A DNA stretch of 13,120 bases, taken from assembly GCA_945872285.1 (NCBI GenBank), contig CAMBZR010000082.1:1-13120 (forward strand). The letters are read 5' to 3'. Source of the DNA: Bordetella parapertussis. Its GTDB lineage: Bacteria; Pseudomonadota; Gammaproteobacteria; Burkholderiales; Burkholderiaceae_B. The notes beneath the pieces are model-generated. The model saw nothing but the letters and a program-made list of their open reading frames with translations. It was not told the origin of the DNA and made no database searches. Positions 1 to 8,197 of the stretch are shown here, piece after piece (positions within the stretch are counted from its first letter, which is position 1; each line of letters starts with the position of its first letter). The position numbers were made by a program, and so were the translations under genes.

Positions 1-27
1 CTGCACTGCCTGAATCGCTTGATTCAT
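1..27 (-). CDS. Start of an unidentified gene, cut by the left window edge
   Basis: An ATG on the minus strand at 27-25 opens a frame that stays open to base 1, giving nine codons (MNQAIQAVQ). A GGAG ribosome binding site lies at 37-34, six bases upstream, which makes this a credible true start. The peptide is too short to assign a family. Such an N-terminus would be compatible with a zinc-type quinone oxidoreductase, but that is only a guess. The gene lies 136 bases behind the RND permease stop, on the same strand, and could be a further member of that transcript or have its own promoter. Confidence 0.55.
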
Positions 28-42
28 TTTTTTCTCCAAAGA

Positions 43-60
43 ACCCTACCGCTTTAGGGT
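43..60. other. Small hairpin in front of the left-edge gene
   Basis: A perfect 6-bp inverted repeat, ACCCTA at 43-48 and TAGGGT at 55-60, encloses a 6-base loop. It lies a few bases upstream of the GGAG site of the gene starting at 27. On the minus strand it is followed by TCTTTGG rather than a clean U tract. It could be a weak terminator or a leader hairpin, or have no function. Confidence 0.25.
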
Positions 61-116
61 ACGGTGTCAGAGGATCGATTGCCGTGTAATCGCCCTCTTG
101 CAATTGATAAACGTCT

Positions 117-138
117 GACTCAAGCTTAGCTTGAAGTC
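117..138 (-). terminator. Candidate hairpin downstream of the RND permease
   Basis: A near-perfect inverted repeat of nine paired bases with one bulged A and a 3-base loop (GACTCAAGC / GCTTGAAGTC) sits 26 bases past the permease stop. The stem is strong enough to fold, but no run of T follows on the minus strand. It would therefore act, if at all, as an mRNA 3'-end stabiliser or a Rho-assisted stop rather than a classical intrinsic terminator. Confidence 0.3.
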
Positions 139-163
139 TCGTTGTCGTCTGGTCTAGCCAACG

Positions 164-3100
164 TTAAGCCTTGCCCTCTTTTTTAGCAAACAAGCCTTCA
201 ATCTGCACAAAAAATACCGGTACCAACGCCACCGCCAGGCAGGTAGACGCGATCATGCCACTAAACACAGTGATCCCAATCGACACGCGGGCAGCGGCAC
301 CTGCACCCGACGCCATCAATAAGGGCACCACGCCCAAGATAAACGCAATCGACGTCATCACAATGGGTCGAAACCGCTCATGTGAGGCCTTGAGTGCGGC
401 ATCAACCAGGCTCAGGCCCTCGCGCTTAGCCTCAAGTGCAACCTCAACAATCAAAATGGCGTTTTTTGAGGCAAGCGCAATCATTAACACTAGGCCAATC
501 TGTACATAGATGTTGTTTGCAAGCCCCGTAAAAAATAAGGCAATCACAGTACCCACCAATGCCAACGGAACCGCCAAGATCACAGGGATCGGTGCGACCC
601 AAGATTCGTACTGAGCCGCTAGCACCAAATACACCAGCAAAATCGACAGCGCAAACACCAAGACCACCGTGCTGCCAACCAGTTTTTCTTGATACGACAT
701 CGCTGTCCATTCATAGGTGACTGATTCAGGCAAATTCACTTGAGCGAGTTTTTCGAGTGCCTCGATTACCTGGCCAGAACTAAAGCCAGCACCGCCTGCA
801 CCCAGAATTGCTGCGGTCGGATACAAGTTGTATTGCGAGGCGATGGCAGGCCCTGTGCTTTCGATGATATCGATAAACGAGCCAAGCGGCACCATATCCT
901 TAGCTTTGTTCTTCACGTATAAGCGACTGAGTTGGTCTGCCGTCATTCGACTTTGACCATCCGCTTGTATAAACACTTGATACGTTTGACCGTATTTAAA
1001 GAACTGATTCACGTAAGACGAACCGATTGAGTTTTGCAAAACATCGTAAGCATCGCCGATCGAAACGCCAAGGGTTTCGGCACGGGCGGTATTAAAACTC
1101 AGGGTGAGTTGGGGCACGTTGTTTCTGAACGGCGTAAAGATCGCCGAAATCTCAGGCAATTCGCGCGCAGCCGCTAAAAATGTCTCGGTTGCATCTTCAA
1201 GTTTTTTGAAGTTGTTGCTACCGTCGGTCAGCATTAACTGCATTTGAAAACCACCCGACAAGCCTAAGCCCGGAATCGCTGGTGGCAAGAGCACTTGCGA
1301 CTTGACCTCTTGGATCTCTCGCAACGCAACGGTCAGGCCGTGATAAATACTTTTTAAGTCTTGCCCTTTACCGCGCGCATCCCACGGTTTGAGAATCACA
1401 TACATCACACCGGCATTGGACTGCGAAGCATTGTTATTCAGCGCATTGACACCACCGATTGACACAATCCGATCCACGCCCGGCACCTTCTCGATCGCAC
1501 TGACAACTTTCTGCATACCTTGCTGTGTGCGTTCAAGTGAAGAAGCGTCGGGTAGCTGATTCGACACCACCAGATAGCCCTGATCTTCGTTTGGAATAAA
1601 ACCTGTGGGCAGTTTAATCAAACCAATAATGGCACCAACGATCAATAAACCGCCAACCACTGAAGCAGTTTTGCGGTTATTCATCAGCACTTGCAACATA
1701 CCGGCGTACCAAGTCGAAATCTTTTCAAAGACGCGATCAAAGCCAGCAAAGAACCAGTTCTTCTTTTCATTGACGGGTTTAATCCGAATAAATTGCGCCG
1801 CCTGGGTGGGCTTAAGTGTGACCGCGTTGATACCGCTAATCAGCGCAGTCGCTGCAATCACCAGTGCGAACTGTCGATACATCTGTCCAGTAATACCAGC
1901 GATAAACGAAGCTGGCAAAAACACCGCCATCAAGACCAGCGTGATACCAATGATCGGGCCCATCAGCTCGGTCATGGCACTAATCGCAGCTTCACGCGGA
2001 GTTTGGCCATGCTCAACTTTTTTAGCAACGCCTTCAACCACCACAATGGCGTCGTCGACCACAATGCCGATACACAGCACGATTGCAAACAAGGTTAATA
2101 AATTAATCGAAAAGCCCATTCCTGCCATGCAGGCAAAGGCACCAATCAAGGTCACCGGCACCGTTGTTGCAGGGACCAGTGTGGCGCGCCAGTCTTGCAA
2201 AAACAGCATAATCACTAACAATACTAAGATACCTGCTTCAAACAAGGTGTGATACACCTCGTTGATTGAAGCGGTCACGAACATTGTGGTGTCAAAGGGG
2301 ATTTCCCATTTAATTTCTTTCGGAAAAGTCTTTGAGATTTTTCCCATCTCGGCACGCACAGCCTGTGCGGTGGCTATCGCATTGGCCGAGGGCAGCTGAT
2401 AAATTGCGATACCGCCCGCGGGTCGGTCGTCTAAGCGAAAAAACTGACTGTAGTTCTGGCTGCCCATCTCGATGCGCGCAACATCGCGCAGCCGAGTCAT
2501 TTCGCCTTGTTCATCGATTTTGACTAAAATCTGGCCAAATTGCTCGGGCGTATCCATCGCGCTGGTGACCGTTAAGGTCAGCTGAAAATCCTGACCATTG
2601 GGCACGGGTGGCGCACCGACCTGCCCCGCCGCCAACATCACGTTTTGTCGGCTAATCGCCGTGCTGATGTCAGAGGGAGTCAGGCCGCGCATACTCAACT
2701 GAGCCGGGTCGAGCCAGACACGCATACTGTAATTGCCCACGCCGAACACGTTTGCTGCAGCCACACCCTGAAGGCGCGCCAACCGGTTCTGCATTTGCAA
2801 GTTAGCAAAGTTACTTAAAAATAACGCGTCGTGTTCGGGGTTGCTTGAGGTCAGCGTCACAAACTGCAAAATCGCAGTGGACTGGACCTTGGTTGTGACC
2901 CCTTGACGCTGTACCGCCTGAGGCAGAGACGGCAGCGCAATGGCCACCCGATTCTGCACGTTCACCTGCGCGATATTTGGATCAGTACCCACTTCAAACG
3001 TCACGGTCAGCGTGTAACGCCCGTCATTGGTCGAGTCAGACTCCATGTACAGCATGTTTTGCACGCCGTTCACCTGATTCTCGATATTGCTTGCCACCAA

Positions 3101-3280
3101 CTGTTGCACCAACGCTGCACTGGCACCCGGCCAGTTGGTCGTCACCTGCACCGTGGGAGGCGTCATCGGCGGATATTGCGCAATCGGCAAGCCGAAAATA
3201 GAAACCGCACCAATGAGCATCGTGATCAACGCGATCACGTTACCCAGCACTGGGCGTTCGATAAAATATTTAGAAAGCAT
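164..3280 (-). CDS. RND efflux pump inner-membrane permease, HAE1 (AcrB/MexB-like) family
   Basis: This is the proton-driven inner-membrane subunit of a tripartite efflux pump. It takes amphiphilic or hydrophobic compounds from the periplasm or membrane and passes them to the outer-membrane channel. Its 1038 residues match the usual length of AcrB homologues. Family hallmarks are visible: the N-terminal helix opening with ERP (8-10), the AQYP segment (34-37), the TM4 proton-relay pair D409-D410 in the VVDDAIVVVEG motif, K939 in the TM10 ASKNAILIVE motif, and R971 in the FRPIVMTS motif. Two large periplasmic loops (about 35-335 and 560-865) flank the two groups of membrane helices, as in a duplicated RND protein. 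An AGGA site six bases upstream supports the ATG at 3280. It is the last gene of the pump operon, 24 bases after the fusion protein. The HAE1 assignment is secure; the substrate range cannot be read from the sequence. Confidence 0.96.
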   Translation of the reverse strand: MLSKYFIERPVLGNVIALITMLIGAVSIFGLPIAQYPPMTPPTVQVTTNWPGASAALVQQLVASNIENQVNGVQNMLYMESDSTNDGRYTLTVTFEVGTDPNIAQVNVQNRVAIALPSLPQAVQRQGVTTKVQSTAILQFVTLTSSNPEHDALFLSNFANLQMQNRLARLQGVAAANVFGVGNYSMRVWLDPAQLSMRGLTPSDISTAISRQNVMLAAGQVGAPPVPNGQDFQLTLTVTSAMDTPEQFGQILVKIDEQGEMTRLRDVARIEMGSQNYSQFFRLDDRPAGGIAIYQLPSANAIATAQAVRAEMGKISKTFPKEIKWEIPFDTTMFVTASINEVYHTLFEAGILVLLVIMLFLQDWRATLVPATTVPVTLIGAFACMAGMGFSINLLTLFAIVLCIGIVVDDAIVVVEGVAKKVEHGQTPREAAISAMTELMGPIIGITLVLMAVFLPASFIAGITGQMYRQFALVIAATALISGINAVTLKPTQAAQFIRIKPVNEKKNWFFAGFDRVFEKISTWYAGMLQVLMNNRKTASVVGGLLIVGAIIGLIKLPTGFIPNEDQGYLVVSNQLPDASSLERTQQGMQKVVSAIEKVPGVDRIVSIGGVNALNNNASQSNAGVMYVILKPWDARGKGQDLKSIYHGLTVALREIQEVKSQVLLPPAIPGLGLSGGFQMQLMLTDGSNNFKKLEDATETFLAAARELPEISAIFTPFRNNVPQLTLSFNTARAETLGVSIGDAYDVLQNSIGSSYVNQFFKYGQTYQVFIQADGQSRMTADQLSRLYVKNKAKDMVPLGSFIDIIESTGPAIASQYNLYPTAAILGAGGAGFSSGQVIEALEKLAQVNLPESVTYEWTAMSYQEKLVGSTVVLVFALSILLVYLVLAAQYESWVAPIPVILAVPLALVGTVIALFFTGLANNIYVQIGLVLMIALASKNAILIVEVALEAKREGLSLVDAALKASHERFRPIVMTSIAFILGVVPLLMASGAGAAARVSIGITVFSGMIASTCLAVALVPVFFVQIEGLFAKKEGKA

Positions 3281-3304
3281 GAGGTTTCCTGTTGCCTGAC
3301 TGTT

Positions 3305-4429
3305 TTAGCGTGCAGGTAACGGCGCAACCGTCGCCATTTCAGCGCTCACGGTCTGACCACTGCTAACATTAATGAACCCATTGAGCACAAAGGTCTCAGA
3401 GTCTTTTAAACCACTCGTGATCTCGACTAGACTGTCGAATCTTTGACCCGTTTTAATCGCGCGACGTTCGGCTTTTTTATTGTCATCGATGACAAAAACA
3501 TAGTCACCCTGTTGATCGGTCTGCACCGAACGCGCTGGAAGCAAAACAGCCTTGCGAATCTCGCCATACTCGGCCAGCACCTTACCGTACAAGCCTGGAA
3601 TGAGTTCGAACTTATCGTTGGGCATTTCGGCGCGCAACTGCAGCGAACCTGTACTGGTGCTCAGCAAATTAGCAGCAAAATCAAGCGTGCCTTTGTGCGG
3701 AAAACCCTTCTCGCCTTGCAGCTGCACGTAGACGGGTAACGCATTCACAAGTGACTTACGGTTCGCGTCATTGACGTAACGCGTTTGATACTTCAGCAAA
3801 TCACGTTCGTTAATATAAAAATAAACATAGATCGGGTTAATTTTTTGAATAGTCGCCAGCTTGATCCCCTGCGGGCTGCTGCCTAAATAATTACGGACAT
3901 CAATCAAATGGCGACCCATCAACCCGTCGAAAGGCGCGCGAACTTCGGTGTAGCTTAGATTGAGTTTCGCAAGTTTTAAATTAGCGTCGGCTTGTAGAAA
4001 AGCTGACAACGCTTTATCAACCGAGGCCTGTGAAGTCGCATTATCTTTTAACAAGGCACGCTGACGTGCCAGTTCAATTTTTGCCTCGTTAAAAATGGCC
4101 TGCGTTAAATTTACCTGCTGAATGTATTGGTCTTGTTCGATGACGAAGAGCAGTTGATCTTTTTTAACAAAAGCGCCATCTTCAAAGTTAATCTTGCTTA
4201 GATAACCAGGCACCCTGGCCTCAAGGTTGACGGTTAATAGGGGTGAAACCAAACCATCGAAAATCTCGTAGCTTCTGACCTCTTGAAAAACAGGCTTGGC
4301 TGCGGTCACCTTAATAGGTGCGGCGGTGGCGACAGGTTTTTTCTCGCAGCCAGTCAAGACCAAGCCAGTGAAGACCGCAAGAATGATAGCGGCGGATCGC
4401 AGCAGCGGCGTACGCCTGAAGAAACTCAT
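3305..4429 (-). CDS. RND efflux pump periplasmic adaptor (membrane fusion) lipoprotein
   Basis: This is the periplasmic adaptor that joins the permease to the outer-membrane channel. The protein has 374 residues, in the range of AcrA homologues. It begins with a basic n-region and hydrophobic stretch ending in the lipobox LTGC (25-28), so C28 should be lipidated and anchor it to the inner membrane. The lipoyl-like half motif ARVPGYLSKI (71-80) with EDGAFVKKDQLLFVIE (83-98) comes first. An alpha-helical hairpin rich in Gln, Ala and Leu follows (about 102-155), then the second lipoyl half with RAPFDGLMGRH (164-174), then beta-barrel and membrane-proximal domains. The start ATG overlaps the stop of the upstream outer-membrane factor gene as ATGA. 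This implies translational coupling, and a GAGAG stretch upstream can serve as its ribosome binding site. The order factor, adaptor, permease makes the partner assignments unambiguous. Confidence 0.95.
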   Translation of the reverse strand: MSFFRRTPLLRSAAIILAVFTGLVLTGCEKKPVATAAPIKVTAAKPVFQEVRSYEIFDGLVSPLLTVNLEARVPGYLSKINFEDGAFVKKDQLLFVIEQDQYIQQVNLTQAIFNEAKIELARQRALLKDNATSQASVDKALSAFLQADANLKLAKLNLSYTEVRAPFDGLMGRHLIDVRNYLGSSPQGIKLATIQKINPIYVYFYINERDLLKYQTRYVNDANRKSLVNALPVYVQLQGEKGFPHKGTLDFAANLLSTSTGSLQLRAEMPNDKFELIPGLYGKVLAEYGEIRKAVLLPARSVQTDQQGDYVFVIDDNKKAERRAIKTGQRFDSLVEITSGLKDSETFVLNGFINVSSGQTVSAEMATVAPLPAR

Positions 4430-5994
4430 GGAATGCTCTCACTAGACTGAACTAAGCGTGGATCGGGAAGCGGTTTGAGGGTGTCACCCCAGTTGGTGCG
4501 TGCGTTCATTTGGCTAACCATCGCCTCTGGTAGTCCAGGGGTCGATAACTCACCAGACCACCCCCCACCTAAAGATTTAAATGCCGAGACATACCCGAGC
4601 AAGTTATTCGTATTGGTCTGCACCAGCGTACTCTGCACCAACAAGAGTTGTTGCTGCGCAAGAATCACCGTGTCGTAATTCACCTGTCCGGCTTTGTAGC
4701 GGTCAATCGCAAGTTTGGCCGCTTGCTCGGCAGCAATCACTGCTTTTTTAAGGTCTTGGGCCGCACTGCGCGTCGTAGAAATCGTGACAAAAGAATCTTG
4801 CACGTCTTTTTGCGCTTGCAGGACCAACGTTTGGTAATTCAAGATACTTTGTTGAAACACGGCGTCTTGAACGCGGATTTGATCAGTAATCGCTCCGCGA
4901 TAAAACAGCGGAAACAAGAATCCGCCCGCAAGCGAAGTGTTGCGATTATCCCAAGAAAACAAACTCGATTGATTCGTATTGTTGAGAGTAACGTTTTGAA
5001 AACCAAAAAACCCGCTTAAAGTGAAGCTTGGATAAAGCGCTGCCGCATTCACGCCAATCAAAGCTGACTTGGCAGCGGCCGTGTATTCAGCTTGTAATAC
5101 ATCTGGGCGACGTCTGAGCAAATCTTTGGGGATCCCGACTTGCAGCGCCACAGGCGCAGCAAGCGCACTCTTGCTGGTCTCAAAGTTTTGCTCATAATAA
5201 TCGGGGGGCTCACCCAAAAGAATGCTCATGGCGTATTGATACATCTTTAACGAAGCAATCAGCGCGGGGATCTGAGACTTTGTTTGCTCGTACTGCGATT
5301 GAGCCTGACTTAAATCCAACAGCGAAGTCGAGCCATTTTTATAGCGCGATCCAGCGATCCGCAAGCTTTCAGCCTGAAAAGCCAGATTCGTTTTAGCGAC
5401 CCCGATTAAGGCTTCGAAGTTGCAAATATTGATGTAAGTGTTGGCAACATCAGAAGCCAGTGATACGTCTGCCGAATAGAACGCCGCCGCAACAGAAATG
5501 TAAGAGGCCAAGGTGCTTTCGATGCCACGCCGGTACTTACCCCAGAAGTCGATTTCCCAAGTGGCCTGAACCATTAAACTTTGCGTCTTTGAGATCGACG
5601 AAGTGTTTAGATATTGCGTCAGGGCATTGGGCTGATCATTACGTGAACCGGCGCCACTTAAAGCGACGGTAGGCAAGAGTGTCGCTTCAGTCACGCCAAG
5701 TTGCGCACGGGCCTGCGCGATGCGCACTGCGGCCTTTTGAAGGCTCAGGTTGTCGCTGGCGGCTTTGGCCAACAGACGATTGAGTGTGGTGTCTTTAAAG
5801 CCCGCCCACCACGTCACCGGATTGATGCGCTGTGCACTCGCTGCCTCGAAGGCTTCGGTGAACTCGGTTTGCTTGGGCTGCGCGAACTGTTCTTGCGTCT
5901 TGGTTTCTGGTCGCGCGTAATCTGGGCCGACCATGCAACCGGACAACAGCAAAACCACACCCATCACCGCACACATACCAAAAGACCGAACCAT
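4426..5994 (-). CDS. RND efflux outer-membrane factor lipoprotein, NodT/OprM family
   Basis: This is the outer-membrane channel and periplasmic tunnel of the tripartite pump (TolC-like fold). From the ATG at 5994 the protein is 522 residues long, with a short basic n-region, a hydrophobic core and lipobox LSGC ending at C20. The family signature MVGPDYARPE follows directly. Two repeats of the outer-membrane efflux domain are visible; the second includes the motif GIPKDLLRRRPDVLQAE, typical of NodT-type factors. The frame extends upstream in-phase to a TTG at 6036, but that would bury the lipoprotein signal behind 14 extra residues. I prefer 5994, although no strong Shine-Dalgarno sequence precedes it. 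The C-terminal tail after the last helix is slightly long for the family. The TGA stop overlaps the adaptor start by four bases. Confidence 0.93.
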   Translation of the reverse strand: MVRSFGMCAVMGVVLLLSGCMVGPDYARPETKTQEQFAQPKQTEFTEAFEAASAQRINPVTWWAGFKDTTLNRLLAKAASDNLSLQKAAVRIAQARAQLGVTEATLLPTVALSGAGSRNDQPNALTQYLNTSSISKTQSLMVQATWEIDFWGKYRRGIESTLASYISVAAAFYSADVSLASDVANTYINICNFEALIGVAKTNLAFQAESLRIAGSRYKNGSTSLLDLSQAQSQYEQTKSQIPALIASLKMYQYAMSILLGEPPDYYEQNFETSKSALAAPVALQVGIPKDLLRRRPDVLQAEYTAAAKSALIGVNAAALYPSFTLSGFFGFQNVTLNNTNQSSLFSWDNRNTSLAGGFLFPLFYRGAITDQIRVQDAVFQQSILNYQTLVLQAQKDVQDSFVTISTTRSAAQDLKKAVIAAEQAAKLAIDRYKAGQVNYDTVILAQQQLLLVQSTLVQTNTNNLLGYVSAFKSLGGGWSGELSTPGLPEAMVSQMNARTNWGDTLKPLPDPRLVQSSESIP

Positions 5995-6065
5995 GATGAC
6001 GCCGTTAAAAATAGTCAATCGGTGATAGTAAAACAATCTGCTTCCAACCTTGCGCGACCGCGTGC

Positions 6066-7058
6066 TCAGTCAACCTGCGCCCCCGAAATCCGCACAATTT
6101 CGGCCCATTTTGCAAGGTCCGCGCGATGGATTTTAGCGAACGCCTGTGGGCTTGGGTCTTGAGCAGGCGTAATGCCTTGTGTTTCGGTTAGCCATTTTTT
6201 GAACTCGGGCGTTGAAATCACTTTAGCCACCGTCGCACTCATTTTTGTAGCGATCGCGCTTGGCAATTTAGCGGGCGCAAGCAAGCCATACCAAGTGCTG
6301 CTTTCAAAACCAGGCAACGCACACGCTTGCGCCATCGCGGGCACGCCCGGCAGGGCTTCAAGGCGTTCGGGGGTGGTAACTGCCAGCCCAATATTTAAGC
6401 CCCCTTTGATCGAAGCGATCGCCGGTGCACTTTGATTAAAAAACAGATCAACGTCGCCCGCCAACAACGCCGTCATGGCCGGACCCTGCCCACGATAAGG
6501 CACGTGCACGATGTCAACCTTGGCCGCGCTCGCAAACTGGGCGGCCGACAGATGAGTCGAGGCACCGTTGCCGGTCGAGCCGTAATTGAATTTGCCGGGA
6601 TTGGCGCGTAACAGCGTCAGCAATTCAGAGCAGGTTTTGATATTGGGGTGTTTTTTAACATTGATCAACAGCACGTTTGGCACGTCGCCCAAAATAGCGA
6701 TGTGGGTGAAGTCGCGCTCAACGTCGAAACTCAGCTTTTTATAAAGCGCGGCGTTGATCGCATGCGTACCCGCGGTTGCCAACAAAAACGTGTATCCGTC
6801 AGGCTGAGCCCGAGCGACTGCGTCTGAGGCCAGATTACCACCCGCTCCGGTCTTGCTGTCGACCACCACGGGCACGCCTAAGGTTGCAGCAAGCGCTTCA
6901 CCCACCTTGCGAGCATACAGGTCGGTGCCTGCACCGTTTGGAAACCCGCCAATAATGGTGATCGCCCGTGTTGGCCAAGTATCGGCTTGCGCGAGCGCGG
7001 CTGTGCTGAGCATGAAGCCAATCAATAAACCAGTCGTTCGTTTTAGCCAGTGTGACAT
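6066..7058 (-). CDS. Bug-family (TctC-type) periplasmic solute-binding protein
   Basis: This is a periplasmic binding protein of the Bordetella uptake gene / tripartite tricarboxylate transporter receptor family, which binds organic acids or related small carboxylated or amide ligands. It has 330 residues, the usual length. A Sec signal peptide (about 1-25) ends in ALAQA. Family motifs are WPTRAITIIGGFPNGAGTD (28-46, the ligand-contacting first loop), SKTGAGGNLASDAVARAQPDGYTFL (68-92), and NYGSTGNGASTHL in the middle. An AAGGA site seven bases upstream supports the ATG. No TctA or TctB membrane subunit is present in the window, as is common for the many orphan Bug genes in Burkholderiales. 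It lies between a 2-hydroxyacid dehydrogenase and the efflux operon on the same strand. The ligand is not predictable; a 2-hydroxy or 2-keto acid would fit the upstream neighbour, which is inference. Confidence 0.94.
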   Translation of the reverse strand: MSHWLKRTTGLLIGFMLSTAALAQADTWPTRAITIIGGFPNGAGTDLYARKVGEALAATLGVPVVVDSKTGAGGNLASDAVARAQPDGYTFLLATAGTHAINAALYKKLSFDVERDFTHIAILGDVPNVLLINVKKHPNIKTCSELLTLLRANPGKFNYGSTGNGASTHLSAAQFASAAKVDIVHVPYRGQGPAMTALLAGDVDLFFNQSAPAIASIKGGLNIGLAVTTPERLEALPGVPAMAQACALPGFESSTWYGLLAPAKLPSAIATKMSATVAKVISTPEFKKWLTETQGITPAQDPSPQAFAKIHRADLAKWAEIVRISGAQVD

Positions 7059-7104
7059 GTTTAAGTCCTTAAAAAGTATGTGTGACCGCGATTAGTAACC
7101 GCAC

Positions 7105-8043
7105 TTAGCAACCAGACTTCGTAACTAAAGCCCCCTGACCAGAAATCCGGCGGCAATGGTTAAGCGAAGCCTGAATCAAATTATCACTGGCTTCGGGGGT
7201 ACGAAACGCCGAGTGCGCAGACAGCGTGACGTTATCAATTTTGGTAAACGGGTGATCGACGGGCAAGGGTTCAATATCAAAGACATCCACCCCTGCATGA
7301 CCGATTTTTTTGGATTTTAAGCCAGCGACCAGAGCGGCCTCATCGAGTACCGCACCACGTGCCGTGTTAATCAAAATCACGCCATCGCGCATTTTTGCGA
7401 TACGGTCAGCAGAAATAAAACCGCGGGTATCATCATTCAGTAACAAATGTATCGACAACACCTCGCTGCTCGATAAAACGGTGTCTAAATCGGCAAAACG
7501 TACGCCCGGATGTGCTTTAGGACTGCGGTTGTAGGCCAGCACCTGCATGCCGGCACCGAGCGCGAGGCGAGCCATTTCGGCAGCAATACCGCCAAAGCCG
7601 ATGAGACCCAGCGTTTTACCCGTTAACTCAACGCCATCGGTGCGCAACCACTGTCCTGCGCGCATGCCGCGATCCATCTGAGCAAAGCCCTTGGCGCTTG
7701 CCCACATCAAGGCGAAGGCGCATTCAGCGACAGCGGTGTCACCATAGCCCTTAATGATGTGCACTTCGATCCCGAGCGCCGCGAGCGCTTCTGGATCCAT
7801 ATACGAACGGGCACCCGTCCCTAAAAACACGACGTGCTTCAGGCCGATGCACTGCCGTGCGATGTCGACTGGCAGCGAGGTGTGATCCACGATCAGAATT
7901 TCAGCGCCGCCCAACACTCCTGGAATCTGCTCGGAGGTAATGTCGGGCTGCTCATTGACCAGCAGTTCGAGGTCATCGGGCCGATGCAACCGACGCGCCA
8001 CCACGGCCAAACTACCATTGGCATCAACAAAAACAGCTTTCAT
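7105..8043 (-). CDS. D-isomer-specific 2-hydroxyacid dehydrogenase
   Basis: This is a cytosolic NAD(P)-dependent oxidoreductase that interconverts a 2-keto acid and the D-2-hydroxy acid. The 312-residue length matches hydroxypyruvate/glyoxylate reductases and related members. The Rossmann motif GFGGIA (149-154) lies in the nucleotide-binding domain. The catalytic triad of the family is complete: R229 in INTARG, E258 in DVFDIEP and H277 in LSAHSAF. After the second beta strand the sequence reads YNRS (171-174), with no acidic residue and with an arginine. By family knowledge this favours NADP(H) over NAD(H). The start ATG at 8043 has only a weak G-rich stretch in front of it. The gene leads the five-gene minus-strand block, 46 bases ahead of the Bug gene, and is divergent from the FAD oxidoreductase. 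The substrate (glyoxylate, hydroxypyruvate, phosphoglycerate or other) cannot be fixed from sequence alone. Confidence 0.92.
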   Translation of the reverse strand: MKAVFVDANGSLAVVARRLHRPDDLELLVNEQPDITSEQIPGVLGGAEILIVDHTSLPVDIARQCIGLKHVVFLGTGARSYMDPEALAALGIEVHIIKGYGDTAVAECAFALMWASAKGFAQMDRGMRAGQWLRTDGVELTGKTLGLIGFGGIAAEMARLALGAGMQVLAYNRSPKAHPGVRFADLDTVLSSSEVLSIHLLLNDDTRGFISADRIAKMRDGVILINTARGAVLDEAALVAGLKSKKIGHAGVDVFDIEPLPVDHPFTKIDNVTLSAHSAFRTPEASDNLIQASLNHCRRISGQGALVTKSGC

Positions 8044-8197
8044 GTCACAAAACCCGTATCAAACGTAATACCGACATCATAACGGGGGTTTCGTGAGGGC
8101 GCAGACTTTCTGTCTCTCGCAGCCCCGAGGCACTCGCGCTGCCCTCAGGATGCTACGATTCGGGGAGGTTCGCTGCCTGAGCAGATTGAGAGGTATT
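8044..8197. promoter_or_regulatory. Divergent intergenic region between two operons
   Basis: These 154 bases separate the start of the 2-hydroxyacid dehydrogenase (minus) from the likely TTG start of the FAD oxidoreductase (plus). They must hold promoters for both directions unless transcription reads in from elsewhere. On the minus strand a TATGAT hexamer resembles a -10 box, but no good -35 box lies at the right distance. An imperfect inverted repeat (AAACCCGT near 8050 and ACGGGGGTTT near 8082) could be an operator. Neither is strong enough to call as a defined site. No ORF with coding support lies here. Confidence 0.4.

Noticed and set aside
1605..2252. A 215-codon plus-strand open frame inside the RND permease gene
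   Set aside because: It is antisense to a complete, strongly conserved gene, has low-complexity composition (many Ile, Thr, Pro and Ala) typical of a reversed membrane protein, and resembles no family.
6008..6036. TTGTTT-17-TATTTT as a promoter for the pump operon
   Set aside because: Only the spacing is good; the -35 box matches at three positions and the -10 at four, and transcription would begin about six bases before the ATG. Kept only as a remark.
7059..7104. Short repeated TAGTAACC / TAGCAACC words between the Bug and dehydrogenase genes
   Set aside because: The copies are short and imperfect and do not form a hairpin or an array; chance is sufficient.
8093..8197. N-terminal extension of the FAD oxidoreductase from GTG 8093 or ATG 8150
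   Set aside because: It would add 16 to 35 residues before the FAD motif that are unlike the family, and the TTG at 8198 has a GAGAGG site at a usable distance.
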